Shown here: positions 17,756 to 25,062 of the stretch, piece by piece
Layout: each line of letters opens with the position of its first letter
Numbering within the stretch: position 1 is the stretch's first letter
Origin: Chitinophaga deserti
GTDB taxonomy: Bacteria > Bacteroidota > Bacteroidia > Chitinophagales > Chitinophagaceae
Reading direction: 5' to 3'
NCBI RefSeq assembly: GCF_003149455.1
Contig: NZ_QFFK01000010.1
Span: forward strand, 124,001 to 188,000
Length of the DNA: 64,000 nt
The notes under the pieces: generated by a model
What the model was told of the DNA's origin: nothing
The model's input: only the letters and a program-made list of their open reading frames with translations
The model's database searches: none
Translations under genes and position numbers: made by a program

Positions 17756-18325
17756 TTAAGATAACAATTTATCGATATACAAAAATACAGCTCCTCCCAG
17801 TGCCAGGTAATCCGCGAGTTTTTCACGCAGGATGCGGAGTGCTTTGCTCATTTGTGTTTCCACGGTTTTTACGGAAAGGGAGAGTGTTTCTGCGATTTCC
17901 GCATATTTCTTTCCCTGTTCCCGGCTAAGTGTAAAGATCAATCGGCATTGAGGAGGCAGGGAGTCAAGTGCTTCTCCGATCCGTGCGCTCAGTTCCGCAG
18001 TTGCCAGTTTACCACCGGCATCGTTGGCAGACGATCCTTTACTGCTATGTGCCAGCCATTCCGCATACTTTCTCCCATTGCCTTCTTTCCGGATGCGGTT
18101 AAGGCAATGATTATGAACGGCACGGTACAGATAAGGGCCGAGTTCTTCCCCGCTTTCCAGTTCATCCATCTTTTCCCAGAGCCGGGAAAAAACAGCCTGA
18201 ATAGCATCACTGGCTTCGTCCTGATCTTTCAGCATCGTATAGGCATAACGATGCAGTTTTCCATACCAGGTATGAAAAACGTGTTGAAAGTTCGAAGTCA
18301 GGTATTTCTTTCCGTTGCTGTCCAA
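17756..18325 (-). CDS. ECF RNA polymerase sigma factor (FecI-like)
   Basis: A 189-residue sigma-70 family protein with region 2 (YAYTMLKDQDEASDAIQAVFSRLWEK) and region 4 helix-turn-helix (LPPQCRLIFTLSREQGKKYAEIAETLSLSVKTVETQMSKALRIL). It starts with TTG at 18325; an in-frame stop lies just upstream and the next ATG would cut region 2, so TTG is the likely start. It heads an operon with the FecR anti-sigma and STN-barrel genes. Confidence 0.9.
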   Translation of the reverse strand: MDSNGKKYLTSNFQHVFHTWYGKLHRYAYTMLKDQDEASDAIQAVFSRLWEKMDELESGEELGPYLYRAVHNHCLNRIRKEGNGRKYAEWLAHSSKGSSANDAGGKLATAELSARIGEALDSLPPQCRLIFTLSREQGKKYAEIAETLSLSVKTVETQMSKALRILREKLADYLALGGAVFLYIDKLLS

Positions 18326-18415
18326 TGTTCGTCTGCGGCACCTTCATTCCGGGCCGGTCTTCACAAAGTAAAACACGCTAAGGGGAATTTACCCCTACTG
18401 AAGGAGAAATTTTTT

Positions 18416-18976
18416 TTAGAAAAGGACTCTTTCCAGCTGGCTGGGCCAGGGTTGCTCGGGTTTTTCCCGAAGCTGGAGGGTATGGAGGTGGTGGTAATTG
18501 TGGTAAATGGTGAAATACAGTACCTCGCGGGTGGTAAGTTTACCAAGCAGCGGGTGGGGGAGCTGGTAGCGGTCGAGTTCTTCTTCGGTCCATTGCCCGG
18601 TGAGGCTGATCATCTTTGCTTTCTGTGCCTCAAACTGTTTGAGCAGGGTATGCCGCTGATCGGCTTCCGTTACCGGAGGTACGTAGGGCCGGGTAGAGGT
18701 GGCACCATGCTTCAGGAGCTGGCGGTATGCATCCCGGATCTCTTCAAAACTGCGGGAAGGTTTTGCCGGTTTGCCAAACCAGCGGAGGAAGAAGCGGGGC
18801 ATGCTCATGGCCTTGTTTACAGGCTTTGCACTGCGGATAAGATGATCGAGCTGCTGCCCGGCCGACCATTTGCCTTCAGGGGAAACGATAAAACGGTGAT
18901 CGGACAAGCCGCCGATGAATTCAGAAAAATCGGTAAAACTTTTATCTAGGAGTTGCTGGATATCAGGTTGCTGCAT
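18416..18976 (-). CDS. DinB-like (DinB_2 superfamily) protein
   Basis: The 186-residue protein has the four-helix DinB/YfiT layout with likely metal-binding His in helix 2 (GQQLDHLIRS) and in the C-terminal helix (YHNYHHLHTL). Members include thiol-dependent transferases and damage-inducible proteins; the substrate is unknown here. It is the last gene of a run that starts with the ECF sigma factor at 20244, 13 bases after the HMA-like gene. Confidence 0.75.
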   Translation of the reverse strand: MQQPDIQQLLDKSFTDFSEFIGGLSDHRFIVSPEGKWSAGQQLDHLIRSAKPVNKAMSMPRFFLRWFGKPAKPSRSFEEIRDAYRQLLKHGATSTRPYVPPVTEADQRHTLLKQFEAQKAKMISLTGQWTEEELDRYQLPHPLLGKLTTREVLYFTIYHNYHHLHTLQLREKPEQPWPSQLERVLF

Positions 18977-18989
18977 AATAGGTTGGGTT

Positions 18990-19229
18990 TCATTCTAACA
19001 CTTCACATTCAAAGCCCTGCTGCTGAACGAATTGTATGATGGATCGTTCGTCAACCCTCATGTCTACGACGCGGAGTACCTTGTCGCAATCCTCAATGTC
19101 CACGTTGCAGGACGCTACTTCAAAGGTATTACAAATTGCGCTGATAACACGTTTTCGGGCATGCATGGTTCCGATATTGGTCCTGAAGATGCCAATACGG
19201 GCTAATGTGGGAGTGAGATGGCGTTGCAT
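18990..19229 (-). CDS. Small HMA-like ferredoxin-fold protein lacking CxxC
   Basis: The 79-residue protein has the beta-alpha-beta-beta-alpha-beta pattern of heavy-metal-associated domains: IGIFRTNIGT, helix ARKRVISAICNTF, VASCNVDIEDCDKVLRVV, helix ERSIIQFVQQQ, GFECEVLE. The position of the usual metal-binding CxxC is occupied by TMHA, so metal binding, if any, must differ (C in ASC, EDC and FEC remain). The start at 19229 (MQRHLTP) fits the fold; longer in-frame starts reach 19301 but overlap nothing useful. The gene lies between a membrane protein and the DinB-like gene. Confidence 0.6.
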   Translation of the reverse strand: MQRHLTPTLARIGIFRTNIGTMHARKRVISAICNTFEVASCNVDIEDCDKVLRVVDMRVDERSIIQFVQQQGFECEVLE

Positions 19230-19255
19230 ATAGTCGGGTTTTAGGAAAGTAATGG

Positions 19256-19630
19256 TTATTCGGGTTGCCGTTCGGTAGTTTGTCCTTCTTCCGGCTGCCA
19301 TCTTTTACCCCAGCCGCAACGGTCGAAATGACTTTTCAGTTTTTCTTTTTCTTCGGGAGACATGTGTTCCATTTTCGCCTGCATGCGTTCCCATTTTCTT
19401 TTCTTCCATCCTCCTTTATCATGATCTTTCGGGAAGCCGCCAAACAGGAGCTTGGAAAGAATGAATAGGCCGAGTGCCTGCCAGAAATTGATGACCGGGC
19501 CATTGAATAATTCGGGAATCAGCCAGTTCCAGAGCATCATGATGCCGAAGCCGAGTAGGGTAACGAAGCCAACCCCAAGGGCAATAAACCCTGCTATTTT
19601 TAATCCGGTATAACGTTTCATATGCTTCAT
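19256..19630 (-). CDS. Small two-helix membrane protein downstream of ECF sigma factor
   Basis: The 124-residue protein has two membrane segments (about 11-35 and 45-65) and a charged cytosolic tail rich in Lys, Glu, His and Trp (KGGWKKRKWERMQAKMEHMSPEEKEKLKSHF). It starts two bases after the stop of the ECF sigma gene. I do not recognise a named family. By position it could modulate the sigma factor, as small membrane proteins beside ECF sigma genes often do, but it shows no anti-sigma domain signature. Confidence 0.65.
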   Translation of the reverse strand: MKHMKRYTGLKIAGFIALGVGFVTLLGFGIMMLWNWLIPELFNGPVINFWQALGLFILSKLLFGGFPKDHDKGGWKKRKWERMQAKMEHMSPEEKEKLKSHFDRCGWGKRWQPEEGQTTERQPE

Positions 19631-19632
19631 CT

Positions 19633-20244
19633 TTATGCGTTTTTCAATTCGTTGTACAATTGCACGAGCCTTTCCCGGAGGTAAAGCACGGCGTATCTTT
19701 TACGGGACAGCAGCGTGTTTACAGGCACGCCCGTCAGTTCCGCGATTTCTTTAAAAGGCCTGCCTTCCACTTCATGCTGCAGAAACACAAAGCGCTGGTC
19801 TTCCGGCAGTTCATCAATGGCTTCCGTGATCGCTTCCGACATGAATTTCCTGAGCATGGGAACGTCCGTTTTGGAATCCGCATCAGCCAGTATGTCTGAC
19901 AGGTAAAGGGGGCCGTCTCCATCTGCGCCTTCGAGGGCATGGTCGGAGAAGCGGTCTTCTTTCTTTTTCCTGAACCAGTCTGTTATACGGTTACGCGCCA
20001 CGGCAAAGAGCCAGCCTGTCAGCGATTCAATGGGTGAGCCTCCGCGGATGTACTGGGTGAACTGGAACAGCACGTCCTGCAGAATATCTTCCGCATCGGC
20101 ACTGTCATCCACCCGCTTGCGGATGAATTGCAGCAGCCGTTGGCGTTCTTTTTCTACCGTACGCTGTATGCGCTCGTTTTGTTCCAGGGCCATTGGTTTT
20201 TTTATGGAGAGCCACTCGTTCATCTTATGGTTAAAGACGAACAT
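19633..20244 (-). CDS. ECF RNA polymerase sigma factor
   Basis: The protein has sigma region 2 (DDSADAEDILQDVLFQFTQYI... LTGWLFAVARNRITDWFRKKK) and region 4 (LPEDQRFVFLQHEVEGRPFKEIAELTGVPVNTLLSRKRYAVLYLRERL). Starts at 20244, 20223 and 20193 are all possible; the ones at 20223 or 20193 would still leave a complete sigma factor. It is divergent from a CDF metal exporter and heads a run with a membrane protein, an HMA-like protein and a DinB-like protein, so metal or envelope stress is a plausible trigger. Confidence 0.85.
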   Translation of the reverse strand: MFVFNHKMNEWLSIKKPMALEQNERIQRTVEKERQRLLQFIRKRVDDSADAEDILQDVLFQFTQYIRGGSPIESLTGWLFAVARNRITDWFRKKKEDRFSDHALEGADGDGPLYLSDILADADSKTDVPMLRKFMSEAITEAIDELPEDQRFVFLQHEVEGRPFKEIAELTGVPVNTLLSRKRYAVLYLRERLVQLYNELKNA

Positions 20245-20291
20245 CGCGGCCGCATATTGTAGGTTTTCCGAACTTTTTTTAAAGGACCTTG

Positions 20292-20299
20292 TAATTTTA
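20292..20299 (+). promoter_or_regulatory. -7-like box (TAATTTTA) directly before CDF exporter
   Basis: TAATTTTA matches TAnnTTTG at seven of eight positions and ends one base before the ATG at 20301, which would give a transcript without a leader. Confidence 0.35.
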
Positions 20300-20300
20300 G

Positions 20301-21203
20301 ATGATGCACGACCACGCCCATTCCCCCCTCCCGGTTACCGGCCAGCTCAACCGCGCCTTCCTTATCGGCATAGGCCTCAATCTGTTATTCGTAACTGTGG
20401 AGGCCGCCGCAGGTATTGCAACAGGCTCTCTAGCCCTGCTTTCCGACGCCGGTCACAACCTCAGTGATGTAGCCAGCCTTGGCCTGTCTATGGTCGCTTT
20501 CCGCCTTGCACGGATCCCGCCCAGCTCAAGGTATACGTATGGCTACCGAAAAAGTACCATCCTTATCTCATTATTAAATGCCGTCATCCTCCTCGTGGCA
20601 GTGGGGGCTATCGGGTACGAGGCTGTTCGCCGGTTGCAAAACCCTGTACCGCTTCAGGGTGGAACGGTGGCCGTAGTAGCCGGGGTTGGTATCGCCGTAA
20701 ACACAGTTTCCGCACTGCTCTTTCTGAAAGATAAAGATAAAGACCTGAATATCAAGGGTGCTTACCTCCACCTGGTGGCCGACGCCCTCGTTTCGCTGGG
20801 TACCGTAGTGGCAGGGTTACTTATGTTATATACCCACTGGTACTGGCTGGATGCCGCAGTGAGCATCGTAGTAATGGTCGTAATCGTTTACAGCACCTGG
20901 GGACTGATGACAGACAGCCTCCGCCTTTCGATGGACGGTGTTCCGGGAGGCATTACGGTAGAGGCGGTGCAGGAGAAAGCCAGGGGAATTCCCGGTGTGG
21001 TGGATCTGCATCATGTCCACATCTGGGCGGTAAGCACTACAGAAAATGCACTCACGGCGCATGTAACCATAGCGCCGGCGCTTTCGGGAGATGAAGTTAC
21101 ACGGGTGAAGCACGACCTCAAGCATATGCTCGAATCATTCAGCATTATACATGCCACGCTGGAAACGGAATATAACCATGCCGACGAAGATGTCGGGTTC
21201 TGA
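20301..21203 (+). CDS. Cation diffusion facilitator (ZitB/CzcD-type) metal exporter
   Basis: The 300-residue protein has a His-rich N-terminus (HDHAH), six membrane segments and the two CDF metal-site motifs: H52-x3-D56 in TM2 (DAGHNLSD) and HLVAD in TM5. A His-poor inter-helix loop and a C-terminal cytosolic domain (VVDLHHVHIWAVSTTENALTAHVTI) complete it. The family exports Zn2+ (and Cd2+/Co2+) by proton antiport. It is divergent from an ECF sigma operon containing an HMA-like gene. Its stop codon abuts the stop codon of the opposing rsmG gene with no spacer. Confidence 0.92.
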   Translation: MMHDHAHSPLPVTGQLNRAFLIGIGLNLLFVTVEAAAGIATGSLALLSDAGHNLSDVASLGLSMVAFRLARIPPSSRYTYGYRKSTILISLLNAVILLVAVGAIGYEAVRRLQNPVPLQGGTVAVVAGVGIAVNTVSALLFLKDKDKDLNIKGAYLHLVADALVSLGTVVAGLLMLYTHWYWLDAAVSIVVMVVIVYSTWGLMTDSLRLSMDGVPGGITVEAVQEKARGIPGVVDLHHVHIWAVSTTENALTAHVTIAPALSGDEVTRVKHDLKHMLESFSIIHATLETEYNHADEDVGF

Positions 21204-21821
21204 TTACTGTACCGCTATCACGTATTTTTCCTGGAAGAAGTCCTGCGGGAAGAGTTTGTAAACAGGAACCATTTTGGGACGTACGCCACTTTCGCTGATC
21301 TCGGCCGCCAGATCGCCCCCTTTAAGGCAGACAAGGCCGGTAGGGCCACCGCCGGAGGGTTTTTTAATGAGTGGTTTACTCCAGTGCCAGAGGTCTTTCA
21401 GGGGCGCCACTGCGCGGGAAACCACCAGGTCGAACTTGCGGTTCTTAATATCTTCAACACGGGTGTGCTGCGTTGTTACGTTCTGAAGGCCAAGGCCCTC
21501 CGCCACGGCTTCGACTACTTTAAGCTTTTTGCCGATAGAATCTACAAGGTGGAATTTTACCTGGGGAAAGAAAATAGCCAGCGGTATACCGGGGAAGCCC
21601 CCGCCTGTACCTAAATCCACCACCTGGTAACCGGCGGGAATATCCACTACGGCTGCAATAGCCAGGGAGTGCAGTACGTGCTTCTCGTACAGGGAGTCAA
21701 TATCTTTCCGGGAGATCACGTTTATCTTCTCGTTCCACTCCTGGTATAAAGGTCCCAGCAGCCGGAACTGTTCCAGCTGTTGGGGAGTAAATTCACTGAA
21801 ATACTGTAAAATCTGATCCAT
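21204..21821 (-). CDS. rsmG: 16S rRNA (guanine-527-N7)-methyltransferase RsmG
   Basis: The ~205-residue protein shows the RsmG core: YEKHVLHSLAI, the SAM-binding VVDLGTGGGFPGIPLAIFFP, HLVDSIGKKLKVVEAVAEGLGL and the VVSRAVAPL motif. It methylates G527 of 16S rRNA. The ATG at 21821 (MDQILQYF) is chosen because it begins one base after the upstream glycosyltransferase stop; a longer frame to 21878 would add unrelated residues from that gene. Confidence 0.95.
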   Translation of the reverse strand: MDQILQYFSEFTPQQLEQFRLLGPLYQEWNEKINVISRKDIDSLYEKHVLHSLAIAAVVDIPAGYQVVDLGTGGGFPGIPLAIFFPQVKFHLVDSIGKKLKVVEAVAEGLGLQNVTTQHTRVEDIKNRKFDLVVSRAVAPLKDLWHWSKPLIKKPSGGGPTGLVCLKGGDLAAEISESGVRPKMVPVYKLFPQDFFQEKYVIAVQ

Positions 21822-21822
21822 G

Positions 21823-22962
21823 CTATTTCCACTTGCTTCTTCCTTTCGCGAAGAACAATGCGGGCGTGAAGATAACATAATATAGGAACATGAGAATGTC
21901 CATCAGCCACACATACCAGAACAGGTCGCGCTCATCCAGCGTTTTAAGGGCAAAGCCGGAGATCACGGTCTGCACTACGATACGCAGCCCCAGGATGCCC
22001 AGCGTGAAGTAGAGCATAGGCGTGTAAAACAATGCCAGTGCAAGGGCGGGGTAGAAGAGGAAGTGCGTGAGGGAAAAGAGCCCCAGCACGAACTTATGCC
22101 CTGTTTTATAGTAACGCCCGGTGGACATATGCCGTGTTTTTTGCCCGAACCAGTGCTTCCATTTACGTTTAGGCTCCGAATATGCAAAAGCCATTTTGTC
22201 GATCACCACAGCCGTATTTTTACTATTGGCTGCCCGGTTCACGAAAAGATCATCGTCACCGGAAGCAATATGCTGGTGGGCGGTGAAGCCTTTATGCCGG
22301 AAAAAGAGATCTTTCTTATACGCCAGGTTACGGCCCACACCCATATAAGGCATGCCGGAAAGGGCGAAAGAAAGGTATTGCAGGGCGCTGAACCAGGTTT
22401 CGTAACGGATAACCTTATTCAGGAAGCCGGGCTTTTTGTAGTAAGGGCCGTATCCTAACACAATTTCCTTGCCTTCCGTGAAACCCTGAGACATCATGGT
22501 AAGCCAGTGAATACTGCCGGGTTTGCAATCCGCATCCGTTAAGGCCAGTGTTTCAAACTTGGCACCTTTGATACCTATCGACAATGGATATTTCTTACCG
22601 GGAATGAATTTAGCAGCCTGCTTGATCTCGATATGGCGGTAGTGCGGATAGCCGTTTTCGATAGAAGCGAGGTAATACTTGGAGTCGTCCTCCGAATTAT
22701 CGTTCACCACAATCACTTCATACGAGGGTTCGCCATGTACCTGGTATCGCTGCTGGAGAACGGTGGGGAGGTTCATGGGAAGGCTCCTTTCCTCGTTCTT
22801 GGCGCAGATGATAACCGACATATCCTCGGCCGGCGGCTGGTCGAGGTCGAACCTGCGCTTGTAAAAAGCTACGCGGGAGAAGAAAACCAGGTAGTACAAC
22901 ACCTGTATACCCGCAATCGCGGCGAATGAATAGAAAAAGATTAAGCCCAGATTATCTGACAT
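21823..22962 (-). CDS. Family 2 glycosyltransferase, membrane-bound
   Basis: The protein has an N-terminal membrane helix, a GT2 domain (MSVIICAKNEE, EVIVVNDNSEDDS, ALTDADCKPGS, then DDDLFVNRAA and the QKTRHMSTGRYYK segment) and several C-terminal membrane helices. It probably builds a surface glycan or glycolipid; the substrate cannot be read. The ATG at 22962 is preferred over a TTG at 22971 because a TAnnTTTG box overlaps the TTG. One base separates its stop from rsmG, so the two are co-transcribed. Confidence 0.85.
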   Translation of the reverse strand: MSDNLGLIFFYSFAAIAGIQVLYYLVFFSRVAFYKRRFDLDQPPAEDMSVIICAKNEERSLPMNLPTVLQQRYQVHGEPSYEVIVVNDNSEDDSKYYLASIENGYPHYRHIEIKQAAKFIPGKKYPLSIGIKGAKFETLALTDADCKPGSIHWLTMMSQGFTEGKEIVLGYGPYYKKPGFLNKVIRYETWFSALQYLSFALSGMPYMGVGRNLAYKKDLFFRHKGFTAHQHIASGDDDLFVNRAANSKNTAVVIDKMAFAYSEPKRKWKHWFGQKTRHMSTGRYYKTGHKFVLGLFSLTHFLFYPALALALFYTPMLYFTLGILGLRIVVQTVISGFALKTLDERDLFWYVWLMDILMFLYYVIFTPALFFAKGRSKWK

Positions 22963-22968
22963 AAGGGT

Positions 22969-22976
22969 CAAAAATA
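22969..22976 (-). promoter_or_regulatory. -7 promoter box (TATTTTTG) for glycosyltransferase-rsmG
   Basis: On the minus strand TATTTTTG is an exact TAnnTTTG match ending six bases before the ATG at 22962, so transcription would begin at or near the start codon. Confidence 0.5.
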
Positions 22977-23080
22977 TATGTTTTTATTTATCTATGTAAT
23001 GTTGTGGAAAAAATTAATATAATCCGCAGTTTGGGGGAAAACCGGGATTATTTCTTTTTCCGGTACCTGTGGAAACTCCT

Positions 23081-23542
23081 TTAAAGCAGATCGCTACCCG
23101 GATCATGAGCCGGTGGAAGATCGCCGGTAAAGAAGGCCTCATACACTTTATTCACATTTTTACCGGTTGGAGAATATTCCCTGGGCGCTTCCATCTGGGG
23201 GCGTTCCCTGGCCAGTACCCTGCGTGCGTCTGCCAGCAGGAGGGGGTGTGCTGCCCAGAAGCCGGGCGGAATGGTAAGTACGGCCTTGAGGAGATCGCCG
23301 GGATAATAATCGGTTTCGAGGAGCATATTATCTGACAGGATGCGCAGCGCCAGGGGTACCAGGTACAGGCAGCCGGTTTGCTGGCCTATCATGAACCGGA
23401 TATCGCCCGGTTCATATTCCGAAAGTGGCCGCGGGTATAGTTCACGCCACCGGCTAACGGTGCCGGATTCCATATCGGTGTTGGGGCAGTCGTGGTTTTT
23501 GCCTTCCAGCTGTGCCAGCGACCTGTTCTCTTCAATTTTCAT
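23081..23542 (-). CDS. CDI immunity-like protein (CdiI family), orphan
   Basis: The 153-residue protein carries the pattern I know from the CdiI-type contact-dependent inhibition immunity family: N-terminal SLAQLEGK, then PLSEYEPGDIRFMIGQQTGCLYLVPLALRIL and, after a short gap, TDYYPGDLLKAVL and a GFW motif. Such proteins bind and neutralise the toxic tip of a CdiA/polymorphic toxin. No toxin gene lies near, so this is an orphan copy or protects against foreign toxins. The ATG at 23542 follows a TAnnTTTG box; the frame runs further upstream but would overlap the opposite-strand tgt gene. Confidence 0.75.
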   Translation of the reverse strand: MKIEENRSLAQLEGKNHDCPNTDMESGTVSRWRELYPRPLSEYEPGDIRFMIGQQTGCLYLVPLALRILSDNMLLETDYYPGDLLKAVLTIPPGFWAAHPLLLADARRVLARERPQMEAPREYSPTGKNVNKVYEAFFTGDLPPAHDPGSDLL

Positions 23543-23558
23543 ATTTACCTGAAAAAAG

Positions 23559-23566
23559 CAAATGTA
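23559..23566 (-). promoter_or_regulatory. -7 promoter box (TACATTTG) for CdiI-like gene
   Basis: Minus-strand TACATTTG is an exact consensus match 16 bases before the ATG at 23542. It fixes the start of this gene. Confidence 0.5.
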
Positions 23567-23673
23567 AGGACTATCCTTGTAAAGGGGTAAGACATCTTTT
23601 TCATTGTCTGTTAACCAGTTATGACGGGTGTAAGCTCCACCTGCCTTTTGCAGGACCTGCTGACATCCTGCTG

Positions 23674-23779
23674 CCATCCTCCATCGATCCTCCATCCATG
23701 TCCAGCAACAACAAGGGTTTGATGGAGGTTGGATGGAGGATGGAAGAAGGTTGGATGGAGGATTGATGAAGGATGGATG
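23674..23779. repeat. GGATGGAGG-type inverted and direct repeats between CdiI-like gene and tgt
   Basis: Bases 23674-23696 are an inverted copy of 23721-23743 (21 of 23 match) around a 24-base loop. The right arm also holds a direct repeat: ggttggatggaggat at 23727-23741 and again at 23749-23763. The rest of 23543-23834 shows nothing but promoter boxes for the two divergent genes. Role unknown. Confidence 0.7.
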
Positions 23780-23802
23780 CCTGCCCATTCCCCGAATTTC
23801 AA

Positions 23803-23810
23803 TACCTTTG
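23803..23810 (+). promoter_or_regulatory. -7 promoter box (TACCTTTG) for tgt
   Basis: Exact TAnnTTTG match 25 bases upstream of the TTG start of tgt. It excludes the ATG codons further upstream as starts. Confidence 0.55.
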
Positions 23811-23834
23811 CACCCTGAAAAAAACAGCGAGGCT

Positions 23835-24962
23835 TTGGATTTTAAACTGATCAATACAGACCCTTCCGGCGCACGGGCCGGGGTTATTACAACGGACCAC
23901 GGCGTTATTGAAACGCCTATTTTCATGCCCGTGGGCACCGTTGGTTCGGTGAAGGCCGTTACCCAGGAGCAGCTGCGCAGCGATATCAATGCGCAGATCA
24001 TCCTTGGCAACACTTATCACCTCTACCTGCGCCCGGGTATGGAAGTACTCCGTAAAGCCGGGGGGCTCCACCGCTTCAATGGCTGGGAGCGTCCCATCCT
24101 CACCGACTCCGGCGGGTACCAGGTATTTTCCCTCGCTGCCAACCGCAAAATCAAGGAAGAAGGGGTGGTATTTCAAAGCCATATCGATGGATCGCGCCAC
24201 CTGTTTACCCCCGAAAATGTAATGGATATCCAGCGGAATATCGGGGCCGATATCATTATGGCCTTTGATGAATGTCCGCCGTACCCCAGTGAATACGGAT
24301 ATGCCAAACGCAGTATGGAGCTTACCCACCGGTGGCTCGACCGCTGTATCCGCCGCCTTGCAGAAACGGATCCCATATACGGGCATGAGCAAACGCTCTT
24401 CCCCATCGTACAGGGCAGCACGTATAAAGACCTCCGCCGTGCCTCCGCAGAAGCCATTGCCAGCCGTAATTGTGCCGGTAACGCCATTGGCGGGCTGAGT
24501 GTGGGAGAGCCTGAAGAAGATATGTATGAGATGTGCGGCATTGTTACGGAAATACTGCCGGTAGAAAAGCCCCGTTACCTCATGGGTGTGGGCACCCCCT
24601 GGAATATCCTGAACAATATTGAACTGGGCATCGATATGTTCGATTGCGTAATGCCCACCCGCAATGGCCGCAACGGGATGCTGTTTACATGGGATGGTGT
24701 GGTGAATATCAAGAATAAGAAATGGGCCGATGATTTTTCTCCCATCGATGCAAAAACACCCTGTTTCGCCAGTCAGCAATATACCCGCGCTTACCTGCGC
24801 CACCTCTTTGTGGCAGGGGAATTCCTGGCACTTACACTGGCCAGCATCCATAACCTGGCGTTTTATCTCGACCTGGTGAAAGTAGCCCGCCAGCAGATAC
24901 TGGCCGGTACCTACGGGGAATGGAAGCGCAAAATGGTGCCGCAGTTAAAGACAAGGCTGTAA
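23835..24962 (+). CDS. tgt: Queuine tRNA-ribosyltransferase
   Basis: The ~375-residue enzyme exchanges guanine-34 for the queuosine precursor in tRNAs with GUN anticodons. Family motifs are ETPIFMPVGTVGSVKAV, ILGNTYHLYLRPG, the catalytic-region LTDSGGYQVFSL and MAFDECPPYP, and VGEPEEDMYEM. The zinc-ligand region is divergent in the C-terminal part, with MPTRNGRNGMLFTWDGVVNIKN instead of the clear Cys cluster position by position. The start is TTG at 23835 (DFKLINTDPSG follows), which fits the family length and the promoter box; an ATG at 23733 would add residues encoded by the upstream repeats. Confidence 0.93.
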   Translation: MDFKLINTDPSGARAGVITTDHGVIETPIFMPVGTVGSVKAVTQEQLRSDINAQIILGNTYHLYLRPGMEVLRKAGGLHRFNGWERPILTDSGGYQVFSLAANRKIKEEGVVFQSHIDGSRHLFTPENVMDIQRNIGADIIMAFDECPPYPSEYGYAKRSMELTHRWLDRCIRRLAETDPIYGHEQTLFPIVQGSTYKDLRRASAEAIASRNCAGNAIGGLSVGEPEEDMYEMCGIVTEILPVEKPRYLMGVGTPWNILNNIELGIDMFDCVMPTRNGRNGMLFTWDGVVNIKNKKWADDFSPIDAKTPCFASQQYTRAYLRHLFVAGEFLALTLASIHNLAFYLDLVKVARQQILAGTYGEWKRKMVPQLKTRL

Positions 24963-25020
24963 CAGTATGTTAAAATTGATCACCATACGATATATTGCAT
25001 TTGCATTTCAGCCGGAATGC

Positions 25021-25028
25021 TAGCTTTG
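25021..25028 (+). promoter_or_regulatory. -7 promoter box (TAGCTTTG) for LptF/LptG permease
   Basis: Exact TAnnTTTG match 35 bases before the ATG at 25063; a TTTG 17 bases upstream of it can serve as the -33 element. Confidence 0.55.
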
Positions 25029-25062
25029 CAACCTGACGGCGCAGCCGTTCCGAAAAATCCAT

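Noticed and set aside
17852..18949. 365-codon + strand frame across the sigma factor and DinB-like genes
   Set aside because: It covers two well-supported minus-strand genes and the promoter region between them.
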